Of a stretch of DNA of 64,000 nt, positions 56,552 through 64,000 are shown piece after piece. Within the stretch, counting starts at the first letter, position 1. Every line of letters starts with the position of its first letter. The notes under the pieces were generated by a model. That model searched no databases. It worked only from the letters and a program-made list of their open reading frames with translations, and was not told where the DNA came from. Both the position numbers and the translations under genes were made by a program. Source of the DNA: Dactylonectria macrodidyma (taxonomy: Eukaryota > Ascomycota > Sordariomycetes > Hypocreales > Nectriaceae); assembly GCA_020744425.1 (NCBI GenBank), contig JAGMUV010000005.1:1674001-1738000 (forward strand). Direction: 5' to 3'.

Positions 56552-59500
56552 TTACCAACGGCGGTCACCTCCATAGCCGTTTCCACCACCGTACTGATCG
56601 CCGCCGCCACCGCCGCCGTAGCCACCTCCCCCGTAGCCTCCTTGGCTTTGGCGGGCATATTCGTCGGCCTCACCTCCACCATATCTACCGCCCTCCTCGC
56701 GGCGCTCATGGTCGCCGCCATAGCCGCCGTGTTCAGGCCGACCTCCGTAGCCGCCACCCTCCTCACGGCGCTCGTAACCGCCGCCTCCACCCCCGTAGCC
56801 ACCTCCGTAGCCTCCACCCTCCTCACGGCGCTCATAGCCACCGCCGCCGCCGCCTCCGTAGCCTCCTCCGTAGCCTCCACTGCCACCACCGCCATAGCTT
56901 TGTTCCTCGCGACGCTCTTCTCGTTGGTACCCGCCGCCGCTGCCGTAGCCACCACTTCCGTAGCCACCACCACCGCCACCTCCATAGCTGTGTTCCTCAC
57001 GGCGTTCTTCAGGCTGGTAGCCGCCGCCGCCACCGTAGCCACCGCTTCCGTAGCCACCACCTCCACTGCCGTAGCTGTGCTCCTCACGGCGCTCCTCACG
57101 ATGCTCTTCCTGACGACGGCCATGGCCCTCGTTGCTATCACGAGGGTGGCGTTCCTGGCTCTTCTTGCGGCGATGTTTCTTGTCATCATCATCGTCGTCA
57201 TCGTCGTCCTTGCGACGGCCATGACCCTCGTTGCTATCACGAGGGTGGCGTTCCTGGCTCTTCTTGCGGCGATGTTTCTTGTCATCATCATCGTCGTTAT
57301 CGTCGTCCTTGCGACGGCCTCCGGAAGAGCTGTGATGCTCGCGGCGCTCAGTCCGCTGCTGATAGCCTCCGCTAGTGGTAGTGTGAGTTTCGGTTCGCTG
57401 CTCATATGTATGGGTCTCAGTTCGGCGAGAGCTCGACTCTTGGCTATCACCACCAAAGGCACCTCCAAGGAGGGAACTGGCGGTATTGAGGAAGCCACCG
57501 AGGCCACCCTCTTCTTCCTTACGAGAGGAGGATTGGGGCATTTTGTACCCGGTGTTCTGCTCAACAATGCCAGAGAAGGCGCCGGTAGCACCTGAGATGA
57601 TGGCTTCAGCCGCAGCACCAGCAATCTTGTCCTCCATGGTCTCGGGGGCATAAAGCTTGCGCATCTTGAGCTTTCCCGCACAGCCGTGGCCGTGACCGGT
57701 GTCATGAACACCCTCCTTGTGGTTCTCGGCATTTTGAACTCCCTGACGAGTCAACTTGCGGCGATAGTCATCTTGAGATCCGTCGTCCCTCTTCTCACCC
57801 CACCACTCTTTGACGTTTTCGTAGCAGCGGCGTCGGCCTTCGCGGATCTTTCCACGGCCTAGCTCGCGCTGAGCAGGGTGGTGCATGATTCCATGCACGA
57901 TGCCATTTAGGAGCTCATCAATGTCAACGCTATCATCATCCATGGCGTTCATGAGCTGAGGGACAACCCAGGTAACCGTGCTAGCAGCACATCTGCCAGC
58001 AATCTCGTTGAGAATCTGTGGCAAAGTTAGATGACGAGCGTTCAAGACATGCTCTTGTGTCAAGGGCTATAAATACGTTGGAAAAGTGGTCCTTGGACAA
58101 CATGGAGTGGGTTGGGTTGGATGAGTTGTCATCGTGGAACACGATGTGCTGCTCACGCTCGCTGCTCTCAATGATTTCATTGGAGCCATTCTTCAGCTCG
58201 CCGCGGATCTGGTGAATGAGGGGGACAATGAATGGAGCAATGAGAGAGAAGATGAAGGTAGACAGCTGCTCTTCTAGCTGCTCGATAACCTTGGGAAGGA
58301 CGGGGATCTTTTCAACGGCAGAAGAAATGCTCTTCATAATGTCGTCATGGAACTCAATGGCTGGCATCACCTGCTTGAAAACATTCTGGATGTAGGCGGT
58401 AAACTCCTCGGGCTCGCGAGGAGAGACGGCAGTGTTCTCCATCTGCGCCTGCGAGGCGTTCTCCTGGAGCTCGTCCAGGCGGTCGCTCTGGTGTTTGTCG
58501 CCAAAGATGCCGTCAGGGATCTTGTCGAGGAGATCTCGGAGCAGACTGGTGTCCGCTCGGCTGTCCTGCTTAAGGGTGCTCTCAAGCTCGTCAATCTCGT
58601 TCTGGGTCAACTTATCGTTGACTATTTGCTATTAGCTATGTCATCTCACAGAGAAGTTATCATGATGACCAACCTTCACCGGTAACAGAGTGCAAAAAGT
58701 CAACACCTCCAAAGGTTCCAGTGACAACGGGGTAGACACTTTGACGAGCGCCCTCGATCTCGACCTGAGTGTTACGTCCGACGTGGGGGAAGACATCACG
58801 CTCGCCCAACTCGATAAGGGCAAGTTCGCAGTAGTTGCTGTGAGCGAAGAAGTCTATTTTTTTTCTTCATGTTAGCTTGTTAAGAAACAGAGTCATAAAA
58901 TGCTAGGAGATGAAGAAGAGATGCCGTGGTTAGGGTGGGTAGCTGGGAATTAGGAGTTACTGACCTTCAAGGCAGTGGAGTCCAGTTCCCAAGAGGCGAA
59001 GGGCCTCGTACTTGTCAGCTTTCTTATCACTGTCCTTGTAGCGACGGCCCAACTCAATGGAACGAGAGAAGAGTTTCTTGACGAGCTTGGCAGAAGTCAT
59101 GATGCCCGCGCTTTCGTTGGCAATATAGTTCTTCATGCCTGACTCGGGGTCGATTGCGAGTTCTCGATCTTCATCGATGGGACCTCGGAGACGGCGATCG
59201 TAGTCGCGAGCATCAATATTATCGGCATAGTCCTTGGGGTTGTCAATGTGCTCCTCGGGGCGGTAGCATCCAAGTCGCTCAGCGGTAACCTCGAATTCGC
59301 CGGATCCGAAGCCGAAGGTCATGAAGCCAAGAACGCAAAGCAGAAGACGGATTGCCTCGGCAGAGACGGACTTAAGAGCACCGGTATCGATAGCCTGGGA
59401 GTAGTCTCGGAGCCAGTTACCAAAGTAGACACGGGAGACGGTGAGCTTGTTGAACTTCTTGCCGTTCAGGGCGCGGGCCATGGTGAGGGTAAGGAGTGCA

Positions 59501-59723
59501 TCTTCAATATCGCCGTGTCGCCCTGCAGGAAGCTGGTAAGCATGTGGTGTTGGATCCGATGGCGCATCACCATCTGTAAGCTGAACTGCAGTCACTCACA
59601 ATTCTGGCCTTCGACCTTGGAGATCGAGGCAATGTTTCCAGCGCCAAAGGCCAAGGCGGGAGAGGCCAAGCAAACGACGATGATGAGCCCCACCAGGAGG
59701 CCGTGAGACCTGAAGCCGGACAT
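56552..59723 (-). CDS. het-c: HET-C type heterokaryon-incompatibility protein
   Basis: Five minus-strand exons: 59723-59600, 59522-58965, 58853-58674, 58621-58077 and 58015-56552. Introns are 77, 111, 52 and 61 bp. The model gives 956 aa, close to the Neurospora protein. Residues 1-26 are a signal peptide. The HET-C family core spans about 40-640: EGQNWRHGDIEDAL across intron 1, VYFGNWLRDYSQAID, LGCYRPEEHIDNPKDYAD, CLEDFFAHSNY across intron 2, TFGGVDFLHSVTGE, NPTHSMLSKDHFSN, HKEGVHDTGHG. The last 190 residues are Gly/Tyr-rich with ERREE blocks. In Neurospora crassa, different het-c alleles in one fused cell trigger growth arrest and death together with the linked pin-c gene, and allele specificity lies in a short indel-variable stretch. 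The protein is secreted or plasma-membrane associated. Whether this copy is polymorphic or active cannot be told from one sequence. Confidence 0.93.
57113..57310 (-). repeat. 99-bp in-frame tandem duplication inside het-c
   Basis: Two adjacent 99-bp copies, 57212-57310 and 57113-57211, encode two 33-residue units (residues about 703-768). Each starts with a Lys and a run of Asp, continues KKHRRKKSQERHPRDSN and ends EGHGRR. The copies differ at only a few bases, one of which changes an Asp to Asn in the acidic run, so the duplication is recent or homogenised. Confidence 0.95.
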
Positions 59724-60091
59724 GGTTGCGTGTTCCGTTCTTCAAGAGCTGGGATAGATCCCAAAAAGAGGGTATGGGAGTGTCGATGCACAAGTGGTTT
59801 AGTTAGAAGACCCCAATCGAGCTAGCGAGAGGGGATAGACAAAGGTGGTGATGTTTGAAGGGAAATGTGAAGAGGAAAATGGGAGAAATGAGAAGAAGCT
59901 GAAGGGTGCGAGGAGACGCGGAGGTAGTGGAGGAGGGGCTGTCTGAGCTGATGAGGGGCAAGTGACGCAAGTTCAGCTGGCTTGGATTGTAGCGGGTGGT
60001 GCAAACCAAGTCTTGAGCAACACAAACGACCAGGACCACTAATTACCCAACGAAAAACAGGCATCAAACCACCAATATGAGCAGCGGTAAG
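59724..60091. other. het-c promoter and leader, up to the transposon end
   Basis: A 368-bp stretch. It is purine-rich on the plus strand from about 59815 to 59935, i.e. a pyrimidine-rich leader for het-c. Near its right end the plus strand reads ACCACCAATATGAGCAGCGG followed by TAAGTA, a good start-codon context plus a 5' splice donor, interrupted by the transposon. Confidence 0.6.
60082..60091 (+). pseudogene. Possible first exon of an interrupted gene (very tentative)
   Basis: An ATG at 60078-60080 followed by AGC AGC G and then GTAAGT looks like a very short first coding exon (Met-Ser-Ser-) with a consensus donor. The transposon begins inside the donor sequence. No matching downstream exons were recognised beyond 62229, so this could be chance. 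The coordinates mark the stretch just before the element. Confidence 0.25.
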
Positions 60092-60118
60092 TATCCCTTT
60101 GACCGTGGTAAGGCAACA
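60092..60118 (+). repeat. Left terminal inverted repeat
   Basis: A 27-bp sequence starting TATCCCTTTGACC and ending GGCAACA. It is the exact reverse complement of 62203-62229. Confidence 0.95.
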
Positions 60119-60235
60119 GGTGGGCTTGGCGACCCACACCACCCCTGTCACTGCCGCGGTACAAAGGAGTGACCTAGAGCGCGTTCAGAATCAACAGCAC
60201 GTAATTCCTCATACAACGCGTTCTTTGCATTCCCT

Positions 60236-62136
60236 ATGGACCCCCAACTGCCCCCTAGCCAAGCCGTCAACGTGTATGATGATAATAGCTTCATCCGCGT
60301 TGACTACAGCAGCCGCCGCGAGCAACGGGCTGATAATACGTGCCGGCCAATTGAAGATCCGGTTCCGGATCGCGGTTACAACTTCGAGCCGATGGACCTT
60401 CCAAGCGAGACCCCTGTGATAGAAGCTCTGCCCCAGCAGCCGCTATTGCTATTCCAGGAATTCCTACCTATTTCCCTAGTAGAAAGCTGGGTTAGCTATA
60501 CGAATAGCTGGGTCAGTCACCTATTACAGCAGCACGAAGCCGGCAGCCGCATATTGAAGCCGCGGTCGCGGCTGTTAACTTGGAAGCCGATCTCTGTTGC
60601 TGAATTCTTCATATGGCTCGCGATCTTGATATATATGCAAATTCATATAGAACCAGAGATTGAGGACTATTGGAAGGTTTCTGAGCCGCAGGAAGTGGAG
60701 GCCTCACACCCAATAACTAAGTATATGAGTTGTGACCGCTTCGCACAACTATCACGGCATCTTCGTCTCTTTGACTTCACAACTATCGATCAGGGCCCCG
60801 ATATGAGCTTCTATGGCAGGACCTACAGCCGGGTCAACGCCTGGTCTGACCATATACAGCAGATGTCTACTCATTTCTTCCGGCTAGGCACATCTATCGC
60901 TGTAGATGAGTGTATGGTCCGCTTCCTCGGCCGGTCTCATGATACAACAACTGTCCCTAATAAACCTACTCCCAAGGGCTTCAAAGTGTGGGCTGTGGCA
61001 CAACAAGGCTATTTCCTGCGGTGGATTTGGCACCGGCCGGGCCGGAAGTTCGGGCCCGTAGGGGTCCGGCCGGCTCAACGGCCGCGGCAAGGGAGACAGC
61101 TACGGCGGAGCCGGAAGCGGTTCCAAGAGAGGAAGACGATCTATCTGAACCCGACTCAAGCTGTGGTTGTTGCCCTAGTAAATCTGCTGCCGGCTTCCAC
61201 ATACCACGTATTTCTCGATAACCTATTCTCTTCCAAAGCCCTCTTTCTCCGGCTCCGTCAGCTAGGTCACGGGGCCACAGGCACAGCCCGCCGTAACGCC
61301 GGCTTGCACGAATCCCTCGTCAAGCTAAAAGTGAAGGACAACACGGCTGACGGCAGCCTCAAATTTAACGCTCTCAAAGCTATCCCTACAGTGGATAACA
61401 AGGTCTGTTACTATGACGCATTTAGCCGTATTTCCCTTACTAATTTGTCTTCTGCTAGGTCAATCAGATCGCATGGAAAGACAACGCCCTCGTGCTATTC
61501 CTGTCAACTGTGTTCCGGGGCAATGAACGCACTAACTGCAAGAGAAAGAGACCGACAGGGGACGAAATGAAGTCACGGCCAATACAGCGTTTCTTTGGTG
61601 ATGACCACGTCAAGCTGCTTCGTATCCCGTCTATCGCTGCCGCCTACAACCTCGAGATGAACGCTGTAGACCGCGGTGACCAGCTACGGTCTTATTGGGG
61701 CCCTAACCGCCGTGTGCGTAGTGGCGGCTGGAAGGTTCTTGCTTGGGACTTTCTATTAGAAATAGCCCTTGTGAATAGCTTCCTTTTACAGCTACGAGGG
61801 CAGCCACAGTGGAAGCCGGAGCCGGACCAGAAGCACTGGCGGAAGCGCCTTGTGAGGGATCTCATCGCAACGTACGCACCAACAAGTCAGTCACGGCAGC
61901 GGTTTCGACCGGGAGACGAATTTACGCCTGTCTCACAGCACAATTGGGTCCGAAATAAGAATCCGTCGGCATGCCTTGCTTGTAAGCGTGTACGGCTAGG
62001 CGAGCCTCGGCCGCGGCCGTTGGAGGCAGACAGCAGCAACAGCCGCGTACGGAAATCACGATATCGGTGTAAGCAGTGTGATGTAGCTCTTTGTAAATCG
62101 GGAAATTGCTGGGACTTCTATCACCACCTAAAATAG
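60236..62136 (+). CDS. piggyBac-type transposase (DDE_Tnp_1_7) with C-terminal Cys-rich domain
   Basis: Two exons, 60236-61402 and 61459-62136, flank a 56-bp intron (donor GTCTGT, branch TTACTAAT, acceptor CTGCTAG). The join restores VDNKVNQIAWKDNALVLFLSTVF, a conserved block of fungal piggyBac proteins. The product is 614 aa with no internal stop. The DDD triad is in place: Asp224 in SIAVDECMVRF, Asp328 in YHVFLDNLFSS and Asp460 in NAVDRGDQLRSYW. Between the first two lies the GFKVWAVAQQGYFLRW strand, followed by a basic insert of about 40 residues. The C-terminus (about 560-614) holds paired Cys (CLAC, CKQC, CKSGNCW) and a His pair near the end, as in the zinc-binding domain that reads the terminal repeats. 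Whether it is a mobile or domesticated copy is answered by the flanking repeats, which favour mobile. Confidence 0.93.
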
Positions 62137-62202
62137 GTGGGAGTGGAGGTACCTTTCATTTGCGCCATTTTCGTTGGTCCGACCCCCTGTCACTAGCGTA
62201 TG

Positions 62203-62229
62203 TGTTGCCTTACCACGGTCAAAGGGATA
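62203..62229 (-). repeat. Right terminal inverted repeat
   Basis: Exact reverse complement of the left 27-bp repeat. It is followed directly by GCAGTGCC in the flank. Confidence 0.95.
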
Positions 62230-64000
62230 GCAGTGCCATATGCCAAGACCAGGCGCATTCCCCAGGTCACTCTACACGATACGGGCTCCCTCCTACCACC
62301 CTCAGGCAGTCCTCTGTCACACTTTTTGTCCCGGTTTCTCTCGACGTTTCTGATTCAATGCACGCCTGAGGTGCTGGTGCGCACCGGCTCTTGAAAGGGG
62401 GTTCCATCCTTCATCAAACCTGAGCCTGCAATTCGTCAACAGCAGTAAGCATGAAATCATACGCGCCGGGGTCTACCGCTGTTGGACAGCTCGGGGGGTG
62501 GAGGGGTACCCGAGCGACGAAGCTTGGAGAGCTGGAGGAGGGGCGCGCAGCACACGGATTCGTGTAATGAGCCATAGCTCGTCCAAGTACCGCGCCCCTC
62601 CATCTTCTGGCTTGTCCGGCAGCCTGATAGCAGGGGTCTGCGACGCAAGTGGAGGCCCGGCGATCGTCCGTCATCGAACCAAAGCTGCTGAGGGGCAGCC
62701 CCGCCGCGCGTTAGGCGGGCTCCCATGAGCTAAGGAGGGTCGGTGAAGCTTGATAAAGCTTGTCAAGTTTGACCGTCCATGAGCTGTTAGCATTTAGGTA
62801 TCTTGATGACAGACGACATGTTCAGAGTGTCTCAAGTAATGCGAGTATGCAATTTTGGTGGACCTTTGAATTTGGTTTTCGCGGATCGAGCCGAGGAGCT
62901 TGCTGTGTGACACGGACAGTGGCGGGCAGCTCAGACATCACGTGCTCTTTGTGCACGTATCACTGAGCTGCCCCTCATCTCGAGACGCGTCTCCGCCAAG
63001 GCATGGATGGAGCTTTTGTTGGAGAGGCTGTCGACACGATGGGATAGAGGGATGACTGTCAGTCCTGGCTTCAAAGAATTGGGGTGGAGATGAATGAGAT
63101 TGAGCGTGAAATACAATAGCTACAGAATTCCATGACAACGGGCGAGATACTTGGGGGTCTTTATACCACGCTGAGGGAGGGGAAAGCTCCAGTCCAAGGC
63201 GTTTACCAACTGATTCACATCCTCCCAGCCCATCAAGGTGTCTTTGTCCAACCTGATGGGTGGAACCAGCATGATGTGACCAGAATGATTCATTGAGTCT
63301 GTCTGTCTTTACCGTGTCATCAAGGTTTCTTGCTCCTTCCATCCTGTGAGGGGAACTACGGGTTCGCGACTATGGTATATCGAATGCTTGGCAGTTCCAT
63401 CTACCTCGGTAGGAAGATACCTTCTGGTACAGTGAAGGCGCGAAGAGACGCAAATCTCATATACAAGTCCAAATGGACTGAGCCAGAGACGGCGTACTAT
63501 ATAATGTTGAATATGGAAGGATTCCGGAGCCATACCTAGCATGAATTATTTTGAGACTTTTGGGTCGTATTTGAGTTTTGGTGGACATCCGATGCAAGGT
63601 ATTCGGGCTCCCACTTGCACATAAATGGAATACTCATTTGACACTACGAGGCTCATTTGGTTCATTTGACAGGAAAGAACAGTTGACAGCTCGCCTCTGG
63701 AAGTTTGAGGTCGTGACGGACTCTTGCTGTTATGCTGTCTACACCCGTGTATTGAAGTACTGCGCACGCTGGATAATAAAACAGATACCTAATGGAAAAT
63801 GCATGCCAAGAGCCTGGTGGTGATTCACGTGTGGGAGAAGATTGGTGCACAAACGAAATCAATCAGTGTCAAAATGGGATATGTACAACTTACGTGGAGG
63901 CTCCGAGGTGCCGAAAAAAGTTGCGTGAGGTTTGAATCGACGCGTCTCAATATGCATGTTCTGAGGGTGGATGGAACGAGAGCGCTGCTGGTCTTCTGGA
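62230..64000. other. Region right of the transposon, no clear gene
   Basis: No exon set is recognised. A GC-rich stretch at 62414-62730 is open on the minus strand in two frames (62414-62674 and 62457-62726). One ends in a protein-like GAYDFMLTAVDELQAQV before its stop, so it may be a decayed gene fragment, but no family is recognised. The frames at 63330-63539 and 62938-63342 have no domain content. Confidence 0.45.

Larger units (their letters stand above)
60092..62229 (+). mobile_element. piggyBac-type DNA transposon, apparently complete
   Basis: A 2138-bp element bounded by perfect 27-bp inverted repeats (60092-60118 and 62203-62229) that start TATCCCTTTGACCGTGG. It contains one intact transposase gene with a 56-bp intron. 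The first and last two bases of the repeat pair are TA, so the target duplication may be TA with 25-bp repeats; the TTAA duplication typical of piggyBac is not visible at either edge. The perfect repeats and unbroken gene point to recent mobility. Confidence 0.88.

Noticed and set aside
56351..57732. Two long open frames (414 and 416 codons) over the het-c Gly-rich end, one antisense and one in another minus frame
   Set aside because: They are shadows of the GGY-rich repeats: the antisense frame reads repeated Val/Ala/Thr with a false membrane-like look. The HET-C frame matches the family across five exons and explains this DNA.

Overview
The window is a stretch of nuclear chromosome from a filamentous ascomycete (Pezizomycotina, most likely a sordariomycete; Hypocreales is a guess). 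The reasons are short GT..AG introns of 51-113 bp with GTAAGT/GTGAGT-type donors and CTAAC-like branch points, two Zn(II)2Cys6 regulators, a HET-C protein, a fungal piggyBac-type transposase, and pyrimidine-rich leaders ahead of several genes. I assembled 14 protein genes. Most are spliced, and the exon joins given are my own readings of splice sites, not transcript evidence. I found no tRNA, rRNA or CRISPR.

Layout. 0-10.7 kb is gene-dense: an STB6-like protein (+), TIM10 (-), an aldehyde dehydrogenase (-) and a Leu3-type Zn2Cys6 regulator (+). 10.7-20.9 kb is a 10-kb stretch with no recognisable gene, ending in a pyrimidine-rich leader before a SANT/Myb-like putative regulator (20.9-22.7 kb). 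After 4 kb without genes come an EDEM-type GH47 protein with a PA domain (+) and, convergent to it, adenine phosphoribosyltransferase (-). A further 6.5 kb without a gene holds a 10-bp tandem array and an unassigned CT-rich tract. 38-52 kb carries an orphan polytopic membrane protein, peroxin PEX2, a second Zn2Cys6 regulator with a 17-bp exon, an orphan two-TM protein and a PA/TM/RING-H2 protein. 52-56.5 kb is empty.

56.5-62.2 kb is the most unusual part. A complete het-c type gene carries a 99-bp in-frame tandem duplication in its C-terminal half. About 370 bp upstream of its start lies an apparently intact piggyBac-type transposon with 27-bp perfect terminal inverted repeats. The insertion point falls inside what looks like ATG-AGC-AGC-G plus a 5' splice donor on the opposite strand, so the element may have broken a gene divergent from het-c. 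The last 1.8 kb holds no clear gene.

The genes are mostly independent housekeeping functions (protein import into mitochondria, purine salvage, peroxisome biogenesis, ER glycoprotein disposal) mixed with regulators. I see no biosynthetic cluster and no multi-gene system. The candidates for something new are the het-c/transposon junction, the two orphan membrane proteins, the long gene-free leader of the SANT-like gene, and a 9-bp motif (TACTTCGTA) found six times in intergenic DNA.
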